A stretch of 64,000 nucleotides of DNA, taken from Trochalopteron elliotii. Taxonomy: Eukaryota > Chordata > Aves > Passeriformes > Leiothrichidae. The notes below the pieces were generated by a model that was given only the letters and a program-made list of their open reading frames with translations, did no database searches and had not been told where the DNA came from. Position numbers and translations under genes: made by a program. Positions 36,101 to 48,480 of this stretch are shown here, piece by piece. The stretch spans positions 8,571,982 through 8,635,981 of the forward strand of contig JANPWX010000054.1 in the NCBI GenBank assembly GCA_024734555.1, in the 5' to 3' direction. How positions within the stretch are numbered: the stretch's first letter is position 1; every line of letters starts with the position of its first letter.

Positions 36101-38171
36101 TGCATGGCTTCCTGAAATAATTAAATGAAATGCATGCACTTGAGCCTTGTAGCAAAATACCTCTTCTTCAATTCCTGACTTTGATTTCTGTCAGGCTTAC
36201 CACAAGAGTGATATAAGGCAGCTGTACCAGCTGTTACCCATTGCAGAAGATGGATTTTTGAATGTATATCCTGAACACCTGCTAGAGGTAACCCATGCCT
36301 TGTAATTCTATAGAAAAGTGCTGAAAACTTGGTTAATGAGCCATTGCCTTTTTTACAACCACACTGGGTAACTGCTATCTGTCTTTAGAAAAAAGGTAAC
36401 AGGTATCTCCAAATTCTGTTTGGAAGAATTAAAAAGCACCCAAGAATTTTGACATATATCTCTCCTATAAACACTCACACTTTCTCAGACTCTGCCCATT
36501 AAATTTTTACATTATGACCCACAAAGTACATAGAAAGTCACCTATCACATGGAAAAAGGGCTAACGGCATGCCTGCAAACAAGATGCATACTGACCTGCC
36601 AACAGTGATTCCAGTATCCAGGAATTCATTAGCAGAAGACAGCCATATAGAAAATGGTTTTATTTACCCCTTTTTGACTTTTTCAATATTCAGGAGGCCC
36701 CTTGAACTCAATGGCTACTAAACGAAAGGCTATGTCAAACACAAGCACTCAACAAACAGATTTCCTCCCCCAACCCCAGTTTAAACAGCAATGCTACTAT
36801 TAACATACTGGGCTGTGGCCAAGTCAGCACTTGCACTGAAAAGCAAGGTTAGTGATCATAGAGGATCATTACTGGCTATGAATAGGTAACAAGCAACGAT
36901 TTCTACATTGAGTGATGCCATAAGGGCCATATTACTTTCCTTGAGACAGCCAAAGCAGAAAAAGTTAAGTAAGCCATACTTCCGTTAGAATTTCCTGTTT
37001 TCAAGCTACAAATGAAAGTTGGACAGATGTTTTCTCATGCAAAGCATATCCTTATTCTAGGATACAATAAATCTTGTAATATAAATGCAATTTTTAAAAA
37101 TCTGATGAACTGATTTACACTGGTGACTTTGAAGGTATTACAATATATGACAGAAAAGAACTAACTCCTGAACAGCAAAACAATAGATGTTAAAAATGGT
37201 ACCGTATAAGTGAAATTAAATTATCATTCATAAAACACAAGATTTTTTTAAAGCAATTGTTTACCAAAATCATTGTAGTTGGTCAAGCTAAAGGAAGAGG
37301 TTTTAAATCCTACAGTGGCACCATAGTGGGAAAGTGGAAGCGAGAAGATTTTAAGACCAGGTACTTCAAAGCTGACTAAGAAATAGCAGCAGACTCCAAA
37401 GATGAGATGTAGGAATTTAATTTTGAAAGCTGTACTGTGCCATCCTTGTACATCATATTAGACCCTACAATTACAGTGGACATAGTGTTTTTCACCTCTG
37501 GGACATAAGCAAAACATGATTATGAAGTGCATGTTTCCAGAACAGCCACTTGGTTTGGTTTCTGCTCACTGAGCAAAGTACAACCTCTATCCCACACTTC
37601 CTTCCTGCCTTCTGTGCCAGAAGAGCCACCCAGGCTATCAGCACTGAGACCTGCCTCTGACCCAAGCACAAATAATAAGCAATGATTTCTCTACAGCTGC
37701 TGTGGGCTCAGAATGGCAGATGGAGGACAGGGGAGATTGAATTGTGGAAGGAGCAGGGGTATAAAGGCATGGCCAAAAGGCTAGTTTCACAGGGGCAGAG
37801 GAGCTTATTCCTGCAGTTCACATCCTGGAAACTAAGCCTAATATTGGATCTCAATCTCTTCTGTCAGCAGCTGTCTGTGAAACGCTTAAATGAAGTTTGT
37901 GTCTAATTCCTTTCTAACAACTAATACAAAGAGAGGTCAATAGCCCTTCTTTGGCAACCACTTGACAATTTAAATGCTAGATGCCTGTGCATAAATCTAA
38001 TAATCTAAAATCCTTTGAAAATAAGCTAGAAGTTATTCTTTAAGTATTGCTTTCTTTAAGTGTGGAACAATAAAATAATATTTTAATAGTTCTGTGTGTC
38101 AGTCAAGATTTAGGTAACAAGACCCAAACTAGACAGAAAGCCTTATTTAGGTTCCTTTGTCATGTACATCA
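33142..38171. other. Intergenic or intronic DNA, no gene seen
   Basis: About 5 kb of AT-rich sequence. It includes a T/G-rich patch (34227-34275) and a small triple repeat (35320-35373). The region 35640-36030 may be part of an unrecognised old element; see rejected items. No gene found. Confidence 0.6.
35320..35373. repeat. Three spaced copies of a 13-base word
   Basis: TTTTCATTTAGGT occurs exactly at 35320-35332 and 35344-35356, and as TTTTCATCTAGAT at 35361-35373, starting 24 and 17 bases apart. Probably local slippage or duplication. Confidence 0.7.
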
Positions 38172-38275
38172 CAAAGCTCTTATTTATGCCATAAAACTAC
38201 TGAACTACTCAGAGCATAGATTGAATGCCATGCCCAGGTCCGCGCAGTCAATGAACCCGGTGTGGGGTAAGATTC
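38172..38275 (-). mobile_element. Old MIR-type SINE fragment
   Basis: The order of segments follows the minus strand of MIR. TTATTTATGCCATAAAACTA (38181-38200) corresponds to the TATTATCCCCATTTTACAG region. CTCAGAGCATAGATTGAATG (38208-38227) corresponds to the CAGAGAGGTTAAGT region. CATGCCCAGGTCCGCGCAGT (38229-38248) corresponds to the CTTGCCCAAGGTCACACAGC region. The CpG-containing tail (CCGCGCAG, AACCCGG) is unusual for an old copy in AT-rich DNA. Assignment is from memory of the family. Confidence 0.55.
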
Positions 38276-40740
38276 TTACTTCATCTCTTATTCTAGTTAA
38301 AATGTGAAAAAAGCAATTACGGCTAACACTGCTGAATGCCAATGTTAAGAACTGAAGCTTATCTTTCTTCCGCCAATGAATTTTTTTTTTATGATGCTGA
38401 ACAAGTCACTTCAAGACTTTAGAGGGAGTCACCAGCTGTGTTACTCCTTGAGCTACAAGTGATCAACATGAAACACTGGTCAATTCAAAATGTACTTGGT
38501 ATTGACTGAAGTTTTACTTTGAAATTTAGATCCTTTTTGTAAAAAGCCAAAGACAGAGGGAAGTCAAGGCCATAGATGTCTCAACATGATCATCTTGCAA
38601 AATTCTACCTTTTCTCTTTTCAGTCTGCCAGAATTCTGTGTAAATAACTGAAAAAATAGAAAGGTGAAAAAGAAAATTCAGTGATAGTTTTGAAGTAGAC
38701 TCTATGGCCCTAGGTGTGAACGTAAAATTTGAGAGGTAAACAAGTATCTTTCTTACTGAGTAGCAGGAGTCTAATGGAAATAACTGTAAGGCCTAACCAT
38801 AACATACAATTTTGGGTGTTGGGAGAGAAGGTAAAAACATTTTGGATGCTCTGTTTTCTGATTTAGAGGAACAGGTCCTAGTGAAAACTCCTTTAGACAA
38901 TACTGAAGTCCTAAGGAGGTAGGAGCTACCCATCCGCATTCTTTTTTCTGTTCTGGCACTTCTTGATTCAAGATCTTAAGCTGGGTTGCTGGTAGTGTTC
39001 TAATGGTTAAACTTAGTCTTGCAGAGATATGTCACTGTTTGTGAAAGGTATCTGTGCAAGGTGAGAGGGGAGTCAAGGTTGACAGTGACAATGTGCATTA
39101 CCCACCAAGCTCTGGGATGAAAGCAATTATCAGCTTCTCATGGGGCAGATGTTTGGTGATTCTGAGCCACAGCATCACGGTGTGATACAGCAAGTTCACA
39201 CAAACAGCAGTCACATCTGGCGGCCAAGCCAGGAAACGTTTGCAGAGAGGAGCAAAACAGGCCTGGCTTCTGTGCTTTGGGCTCTACAGCCAGGCATTGC
39301 TAGGCCAAGTGCACACCAGCAGAATTTCTGACCTGCCTGTCAGCCAAAAGGAAAATAGAAACACAGCCAGAAGCCAGCATAAATACAGTCACCAAGAGAG
39401 ATATGCTACTTGTATGGGATGAAAATATGAAGAGATCAACTTACTTTGTACCTGGAAGTGGAATATCTTATCTCTACAACAGTTATCTGGCAGGCAGGCA
39501 GAGACAGCTCAGCAGCTTCCAAACACAAAGACACCAGAGCCTGAGTTCACCAGAGCTCAAGTGAAGGACTTAAATGAGAGACTTAAATCACAAATCCAAC
39601 CAGGCAGAAGAAGTGGCACTTGCAATTTGCTTGAAATTGGCTTTGAAATAAATGTGCTATGGTACTGCACAGACCTGTGCACCAGAGCTGGTGGAGGCTT
39701 TTCTAAGACTGCAGTCCAAATGTCTTGTGATCATTACAGGTGATTTGGCACTCTGAAAAGGAGGGAGGAAAGTGGTTCTATGCAGATAACTAAAAATCCT
39801 TGGCATTTAGATCTTAAAATGTCCCACTGTTTAACTAAATATTGTATCAATCCCCATATTAGATCTCCAAATCTATATGGTTCATCCTGTTATATTTTAC
39901 CTCAGTCTTTGAGGTCTGAAGCGAAGATAGTACCTTTGTAATGCAAAACTTCTAAGTTTAGAACAGTAATGCTTATTCACACATGATGGTTAAAGTTTTC
40001 CACAGGTCTTTGGAGATTTGTAAAGGCATTCCTTTAAAACTGATAATCTAAATAAACGTACTGACATCTATTCCTACGACTAATGCTTGATTTTCCATAA
40101 TCATATATCCAATTATACTCCATATCCATATATCCATATGTATGATCTACACAAACAGAAACATAAGCCATGTACCAGGTACTGCCATGTACCTAGAGGA
40201 GTGTTAAATTTTTTTGCTTCAGAATAGGTATTGGGAAAAATTACAATGTATTATTGCCTTGTCATCTCATTTTCAGGACCAGTGTTAGCTTGGCAGGGCT
40301 GTACTTTAATAATAAAGAGACAACTTCCATCTGTTATTCAACAAACATCAATTTCTCACTCTTTTTATAGTCTATTTATCAAAATGTACTGTAGAGTCTT
40401 AGTTTCCTCTGTGTTGCTCTATTCCCTGTGCACTGGGATTTTTAAAACAGACTGTGCTTTCTCTTGCCATATGAAAGAAAAAAAGAAAAAGATGTTCACT
40501 TTGGCTCATCTGCTATGTTAATCACAACTGCTTGCAAAGGATTGCTTTATGACCACTGGTTTAGTATTTTTGCTTTTTAAAAATTTTATGCTATATAAGT
40601 ATACTGTTGGATAGCCTGTCAGTCAATATCTAGAGCTTTGAAAGGATTTTAATATAGCACATGCTGATTATATATCTAGTGTTTTTCATTCCATGATTAT
40701 AAACAGCTTTGCTTCAAACAGATACAGACTTCCTTCATCC
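38276..40740. other. Intergenic or intronic DNA, no gene seen
   Basis: Unique sequence, slightly GC-richer at 39060-39400, with a short degenerate ATATCC repeat at 40102-40140. No recognisable open frame. Confidence 0.6.
40102..40140. repeat. Degenerate ATATCC short repeat
   Basis: Four ATATCC-type units, partly interrupted. Simple sequence. Confidence 0.65.
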
Positions 40741-40845
40741 CAGAAGCACAATGATCTCCAGTTGGAAACCACCAGAGAGTTTTCAGTTGGAAAGGACATT
40801 ACAAATCCATTTTAGTCAAAATATGAAATTGCAGCAGGAGAAAAA
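40741..40845 (-). mobile_element. Possible CR1 3'-end fragment
   Basis: CAGTTGGAAAGGACATTACA (40784-40803) followed by AATCCATTTTAGTC (40804-40817) resembles the CR1 3' untranslated end in reverse orientation, usually written GTTGGAAGGGACCTT...ATCATCTAGTCCAA. The upstream CAGAAGCACAATGATCT (40741-40757) may be the decayed terminal octamer region. Heavily diverged and short. Confidence 0.4.
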
Positions 40846-41149
40846 TCCTGTGTTTAAAGTACTTGGAAAATTCAGATGGGCACAGTGCTAGATCTCCAGG
40901 CTGGAACACAGACAGTGTGACAAATAAATCTGTCTTGTCAAAATATTCAACGGGTGCATTGTCAGTGCACTGCTTTCAAAATACCAATGCTGATTTACAT
41001 CAGATGTGAACTGGACTGGCTCTTTCTCAGTTTAGGATCATCAGAAGGTGGATACATACAGCAGCACAGACATCCCCTCAACTACTGGGACAGGGGCTGA
41101 GGGAGGTGCACAAGGCTCCTCCTTACAGTCTCCCTTCGATGTTTATCAA
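40846..41149. other. Non-coding DNA with a possible dispersed-repeat relic
   Basis: TGATTTACATCAGATGTG (40991-41008) followed by an ACTGGACTGGCTC-like segment resembles the dispersed phrase also seen in part at 26985 and 43091. No gene. Confidence 0.4.
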
Positions 41150-41300
41150 ACAAATATTGACTCACAGCTCAATTCATTAAGATTGACAAGATTGCAAATT
41201 TTGCTTGTTTAATTGCATTGAGTGTTTTGGGGTTCTTTATAAGCAACATGAACATTAGCAATGCATTGCATTAAAAAAGTTTAAAAATCTGACAGTTATC
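41150..41300. promoter_or_regulatory. Candidate conserved regulatory element
   Basis: Repeat-free AT-rich segment with GATTGACA (41181-41188, PBX/TALE-like), GCAAAT at 41194-41199 and TTTAATTGCATTG (41208-41220). Inferred from motif density only. Confidence 0.3.
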
Positions 41301-41759
41301 TCTTAAGGTTAAAGGGACAACTTCCTCCTCCTCTCTCTAAAGAGGAGCAAAAATTCAATAGTTTTATCACAGGCAGTGAAATTTATTACATGAGAAGAGC
41401 CTGAGAGGCTTGGGACTGTAGAAAGTATTGATATATGCCTTTCAGGAGCTTAACTAAAATGTTATTTTGTAACTGCCATAAAACATAAGAAAATATGGAT
41501 GGCTCTTTTAAAACTTGACGTCAGCAGGGTAAAATCAGAAAAGGAGAGGATGAAATAAAACATGGAAGATCTTTCTTTCTTTACTGAAAGATGCTTGCAT
41601 ACATTTATTTTTAGAGATGAAAATCTAATGTAATGCTTATTTGGTTAACTGCACTTCAGCTTGTGGTTTAGTTTGAACATTTTTTTGCTAGCTTTAGTCT
41701 TACAGGGATTGTCTGTGGGACTGTAATGTCTTTTGAAGGGACAAATTGGCAAGCACAAC
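41301..41759. other. Non-coding DNA, nothing recognised
   Basis: Unique AT-rich sequence with no coding or repeat signal. Confidence 0.6.
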
Positions 41760-41960
41760 TATTAGCTGGGTGACATCAAAGAGCATTAATCTTCTGTTCT
41801 ATAGCAAGGCCAAGACCACATTAGTGCATTTCACCCAGTCATTATTAAGACTGTAGCCCAAGGGTGTAATAAATGTTTTATGGCATGCAAACCAAGGTAA
41901 TGGAATGCAAATTCCATAATACATCCATACATTTATTTTCTAATAGAGTAAATGATGATG
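41760..41960. promoter_or_regulatory. Candidate regulatory element with octamer palindrome
   Basis: Contains ATGCAAA (41885-41891) and a canonical octamer ATGCAAAT (41905-41912). The octamer is embedded in the perfect inverted repeat TGGAAT-GCAA-ATTCCA (41901-41916), whose GGAATG arm is also a TEAD-like word. A repeat-free CNE-like sequence surrounds it. Function inferred. Confidence 0.35.
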
Positions 41961-44900
41961 TATTTTATCTTAGGAGAACTCTGAATGACAACACAGATTC
42001 AGAACTGAAGATAAATATAGCCCTTACTTGGTTTGGGACAGCTGTGTGAGACAAGAGAAGGAGATGTCTGCCCTGTTAGAAATTACCTAGTAAAAATCTT
42101 TAAGAGCAAACATTTTCATCTTGTTCTTTAATGTAAATCTCTTTCTGGGAAGGTGGATGTGGTTATCTTACATTTTTATTTCTAATTACATTTCCCTCTT
42201 TGAATACTAATGGATTATTTTGCTTATATTTGCCTTAGAAATATATGGGAACATTAATGAATAAGATTTTATAGGTATCAGGGCATGCGTTTTCCCAGCA
42301 GAACTTAAGTTATGCTTTATTATATTGTATTCAGAATCTGAGGGATGAAGAATTCTTCCTGAGGTAAAACAATTTAAGTAACCTAAATAATGATAGCAAT
42401 ATATATCACTGTTCTTGTTATTTAACCTATCAAACTACACTGCAGAGGTTACAGTAGGTACAGCGGTGGTTGAGTGGATTAGTGTGTGAAACCCCTGTAA
42501 GCCATTTTATCTGCCCCTAAGAAATGTTTTCATTTCATTCTTATCTTATTTCCTGATGATGCACAGTGCTTTTGATCCCACCTAATAGACAGTTTCATGT
42601 TCATTCACTGCTGTTTCTCATATAGAAATATAGTAACTGAAAGAGTAAATTGTATTACAGGGTGTAGTCCAAGTACACACTCAGGACTGATAAGTAAGTT
42701 CTAAAACTGTAAAAAGCTTCATAACTAACTAAGGAAAATGGACAGAGAAAGGTTCTCAGTGACAGCTGCACACCAAAGTCTGGATCCTGCACAGCCAGAA
42801 CAATACAGTAATTCATGACAGGAAAACAAATCTGTTTAAATTCTATCCTTTCAATCCTTATTCTCCAGGGTAATATTTTTCTTGTATCATTCATAAGGCA
42901 AAAAGTTTGTCTGTGTGGAGTAGAAGTTAATGACAAGGACATCAAAGTGTTCTAGGCCCTCACATAATTTTTCACTGAAGCAAGTGTCTTGATGACCCTG
43001 GATCATCTGTAGGATCTGCTTCGGAGTCACATTCCTGGCTGAAAGCATTTATAGTATGATTCAAAACATACAAGAATTATTGGAAAGATTCCCACTGATT
43101 CCAGTGGTTCTTAGATCAGGCCTTTTATAGAAATATAATATTTAATATATCCCTACTTGTGTTTTCTCTCCTTGAGTGAAAGTTTATAAGAGAATAACTC
43201 AAATGGAGAAGTTCATCTCTGCCATCACCAGAGCTCCCCACAGCTGTGCCTGGGAGCCTCACTCTGTACATGAAGGCAGCCCCTTTATGTCCCAGTGCTC
43301 CCAATCTCTAGGGCATGCAAGCACTATTTCTATGGCGACTGCAGATTTCCAGGTAAGGGGAAACCTTTTCTTCCTTTCAAAGGGAAAGGAAGAGAACATC
43401 AGTTTAAATGAATCCTTGAGTAACACTGGTATTGATTGAGAAGGCACAATTAGTTGCGGTGCTGTGGTTCCTGCTGTGGTTGCCAGAATCTGACTGAGGT
43501 GGTAGTGCCCTTATTTAGGCTTCATGACTCAGAACTTCTAGCAGGGAGTGATGAAAACAAAGAACAAGCAAAACCATACAGAAAATACTCTGAACAAAGC
43601 AAACGGTTGCAGTTAATTTCAACAGAGCAACAAAAGAAAAACCTGCTGTTCACACGCACACAACCTGTTGGTGTTGTTGAGATAATGATTATATTAGCAT
43701 ACAAGATAGTTAGACCTATTACTCTGCAGTAAAGAAGGAAGCCAAAATGAGGAAGAAAAGGCATACACTGTTACATCTCTCTCACCTAGTTGTGACAAAC
43801 ATGCCCCCAGAAGACGACATACAGTTGTTCTTAACTCTAGGAAGTACAAGAAGGAATGAAGGTTTCTTCTCACAAACATGTAATACACCCACCCACTAGT
43901 TGCCAGTTGCGACAACCTCTGAAAGAGCCCAGTATGAGCTGGATGTTTCTTTATGTTTTTAATAAATGTGAAAGCCCACCTAGATTATGTCTGTGTCCTA
44001 TGTTCCAGGCAGAAAACTCAGGCTATGAGAGCACCTGGAATACCTGACTGAAGTCTCTGCTTGCTGCACTTTTAGGATTCAGGGACACACTTGCAGGCTG
44101 GTCTTACTGCACCAGGGAACTCTCATAAAGCATCAGGGGCTACAGGAAATTTTTATCTGCAGTGTCCTCCATGAATTGGCAGGACTAATTCCTCCCTATA
44201 TTTTACTCATAAGAATTATAAAATTATGGAGAATAATTCCCTAATATTCCAAGTCTCAAAATAGCGATATAGGTAGTGTAGTTTATGTAACTGAGCAACA
44301 AATTTTACTATATTTTTTTTGAGAACAGGACCAGAACCATCAGGCTTAGATGTATTGTCAGTATTAGTAATCTAGGTTTGTCTAGTAAATGAAATAACTT
44401 CAGTAAAAAAAAAAAAGGCTAAGAGGTGTAATGAATAAAACCATAAAAAATAAAAATCAATGTTCACCTGGCATTTACTATCCAAATTGAACAATTAAAA
44501 TAGTCTTTGGCATGATGTAAGCACTCACTATTGCAACACAGGATTTATTGAATATCTGATAAAGAGTGAGAACCTTTGAAGACAGCTTTAGAAAGCACTT
44601 AAATTTACTGCACACTTCTGTAAGACTTTTTGAAATAATTGTTGTAAAACATGATGCTAACTTAGCAGTTATAAACCTGTCTACCATATAAATTAACTAA
44701 GAGGTAGAATCTCATTGGTATATCAATGAAAGAAAATCTGGTTTTATTTACTCTTTTGAACTTACTGTTTTGCTTAAAAAATATGAAGTAGATGGAGATA
44801 AATTGTATTGCACTTATTTTTTGAACTTGTAATAAAAAAGGAAGAAAAGTTGGACACTAACGAAAAATAGTTAGAAGCACACTTCCAGCTTATTCTGGTT

Positions 44901-47900
44901 TGGTTTTTAGGTTTTTTTTCTGATGAGAAAATCAAACTTGACCAACTTATGAAGTCCTTCATTTTATTTGTATTTTACCATGGAATTTCATTTGCAAACA
45001 CTGACTATATTAATCACTGATTCATCAACTCATTCCAATGACATTTAGCATTAACCTCTGCTAAGTGATACATTAAGCTTGCAGTTTTCTAGGTGTAAAA
45101 ACTAAAATGAAGTTCACTTGTGTGTGTGCTCCTTCATTCTGGGAATGAGAGCTCTTTCATTTTCTATTTCCTGATGAATGATTAAGGTGAACTTGTTAAA
45201 ATTAGGACTTAATTCTGAAACAGCTTATAAAGAGCCTAAAAGAAAAATACACAGAAGTTTATGCACTTTTATGGATTTCTCAAGATCACAAGAGGTTTAT
45301 TCCATCTTGTGCTTGAAAGCTATAATTAATTTCCCCATGTCATGAGCACAAACCTTCAGTTTGAATTTCAACTGTTTTCTTTTATGGGTAGTGTGGATTT
45401 CAGGAAAGAAAAAAGGCAGGATAGTTATGAGCAGTCTACAGTACAATCACCTCAAAGTCACACAAATGGGTGCGTATAGGTTAATCTCAAACTGTTACAG
45501 CCTAGGTTAAGTTCTGAAAAATCAGTTGTGAATTTGGGTCATCTTTTCTGAACAAAGAGCTCAGCAGCTTCTGCTTTAAGGTATCTCCATTTAGCCATTT
45601 AGAAACATTAATAAATTGTTAATAATCACTTATAATTACAAACCTACTTGGTGTAATTTCAAAAGCTATTCTCAATAATATAAACAGTAAAGATCTTCTT
45701 ACTGTTGTGCTTTAGAATAAGACTCCCTGGTACTTCTCCCCCGTCAACCCATAAATTCATCTAGAAATGGGGACCCTAGGTTAGTTGTATTGTTGCTTGC
45801 CTCATGTGTCAACACAAACAATTTGCAATTAGATGTATAGCATTTACACTGCATTACTACAGCGTGGCTGCTGAGGCAAGAGGGAATAACAATCAAAGGT
45901 GCTCTTTCTACTCCTTCACTTACATTTTTCTTGCACTCCTCTGGGCAAAGCACAGGAACCAGCACAGTTGTTGAGGAGGTAACGTGAAGGCAGAAAGGTA
46001 AAATACTGAAAAAGAATACTACTGGCTAATAGCAAATCAGATGTGATTGTTATTTTTATGGGTTTATTGAAGAAAAACTTTAATTTACGTATACAGTGTA
46101 GAGGTGTAACATGGCAGGATTTATTGGCATTGTGATCTTAAAAGCCACATGATAGAACTTTCTAGCAAATCACCATGTACAAAAAGACAAATCTGATTAT
46201 TATTTCTCCTTGCACTGATTTGCTCAATTGTTCTCAGCATTAATATGCTATATAACCCCGAAATGCAAATGAATTGAGTCAGGTTCTTTCTATCAGCCTG
46301 AATATACGGTAATGTACAAATGTGGAATAGGAAAGACATGTTTTACAGTTTTCCTTTAAGCTAATTGCTTGCCTCTAAAATGAAGACACCACTGAGTCTG
46401 GGCTAAGACCTTTTATATAGTGGTATATTAAGGGACAGCAAGTGATTCAGCACATTTCCTGTATGCTGCTTCATTGCCTATATAATATAGAGACGTTCAA
46501 TTTATTCCAGACATTTTAATGCTTTTATTTCACCAGAAAAGATCTCTCTGCTTTTCACTTGGCAAACCAGGCACACAGATTTTTTGGTCTCAGAGCTTTG
46601 GGATATTTTATTCAAAGTTTTCTTTTATCATCATATTCACCTCTTCTAGAAAAAGGCTAAAATAGAAAATACAGTTACAAATTACCATTTATCTGGTAGA
46701 ACAGAGTGATGTGGATGGTGGTAATACACCTGTCACTTCTGTGACTACGAGTAATAAAGTGAAGATCTATTTTTCAAGCCAATTTAATTTCTCTGTACCA
46801 CCCAGAGAACAGATACTCTTGTATCTTTAAAGAGCAAACAAATGATGCGGCTTAAGTCTACCACAAAGAAATACAGAGACAAAGGGTACAGGACTGTAGG
46901 ACAACACAGATACGTTTTGCCAGCTGTTACTGACAACACCCATTTTCTGATTTATGATACAGGTATATGATTACAATAAATCAATCATCCAGTACAGTGA
47001 GGATAAGCAAAAAAGGAGAAAAATTTGAGACAGGTAAGTCAATTTTTGGTTACAAATGCTAAGGGAGATGTTGCAATCCTGTACTCATTCACTGATTTGT
47101 CTGAGAGTATCAGATTCCTTGGATCACAAGGTATGAACCCAGTTAACTTCATAATTGTGCCATATTTTTCAATTTGCTCCAGATTTTCAGTCCCAAACAT
47201 TTTAGTCTCTAAACCCCTCATTTAGTTCTGTGCCATATAGGTGGGTGAGGAGGGTGGAGAAAAGTTTTCTTCCAGAGTCACATTATAATTTAAAGAAGAA
47301 GAAGGGGCAAAAGAAGTTTTCTGCAGAGATGGTATATGAGATTGTAGACTGGACTTCTAAACTATTCCACACTCATCCGATTGGCATCCATTTTGTTGAA
47401 ATTGATTTTAATCCAAATTTTACTGCACTAATGGTTGGCTTGAGGCAGACGAGAACTAACTGAGGAACTATTCCCTGACCAAAGCCATAATTTTTAAGAT
47501 GTCCTTAGACATAGTCCTGGAGTAGCTGGATACAGTGACCATAAACGCAGCAGATGATATCAGCATTAAAATCCTCAAAGTTCACTTTAAAATATAAGAG
47601 TCCCTCTATTACATAATTTTTATTATGAGCTCAACACAAATAGTCCAATCATGGGCTTTTTCACAGCCATAAAGACTAGATGTCTGTTTAGGGGATGACT
47701 GTTTAGCAGAAGTTGATAAAAATCTTCCAAGAACAAAGTAGTCCAAATTTACTTCTGTTAGAGATTCAACATTACTTCAAAGCATTTAATTGCCTTAAAA
47801 TTTTGTGTGGTCTAACAAAGTAATACATTTGGGTGTATATTTCTCTGTAGAAATCAAATAAAAATCCCCTCACTTTTTTTGCCATTTCCTCCAGAAGAGG

Positions 47901-48059
47901 TGCATGCTTTCGGCTAATAGATTTCCAAGTCATCAACACAAGAACTGGAAAACTGTAACTGTGGCTCAAGTGCAGGTCAGAGAGAGATTCTGCTGCCTAT
48001 GACCACATCTCTTCGTAATATATGTATCTTGAAAGAAGAAGCAGGACAGGCAAGCTTCT
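41961..48059. other. Intergenic or intronic DNA, no gene seen
   Basis: About 6 kb of AT-rich sequence. It includes an A12 run at 44405-44416, a G/T-rich patch at 44889-44921 and a dispersed-repeat word at 43091-43122. Open frames are below 97 codons and unrecognised. Confidence 0.65.
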
Positions 48060-48480
48060 CCATGATACCAAAATATTAATATTCATTCCTTTCCTTTCTA
48101 GTCCCAGTGCACTGAGACACTGCACTGACAAATACAGGTCAAATCACAACTGATGGCTCTCTCTGAGCCATTGCCATGTTTGGAGAAGAGAGAGAATTGG
48201 GTCAATGTGTTTATTGGGAATATTCTCAGGAAAAGGCAGGCTGTAGGAAGAAGTGATTAGAGCTATTAATTTAGAAGCATTTTCCCCTTCTGAATCACTA
48301 ATAAACTCTAATAAATGTGCCTACCATTATACTAGTACCTGTTAAAGGGATGCCATCCTGCACAGCTGACATCCTGACAAATGTGATGACTGCCAATTCC
48401 ATGTGCTCTTGCAAAAAGTTCTGAGCAAATTCCAGTCTGAGTAATTACACTGCTTGTACCCCAGATTCCCCATTAAGTTT
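48060..48480. promoter_or_regulatory. Candidate conserved regulatory element
   Basis: Repeat-free stretch with GTGATTAGAGCTATTAATTT (48253-48272), a GAATCACTAATAAA segment (48292-48305) and balanced CNE-like composition. No open frame. Low-certainty inference. Confidence 0.28.
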
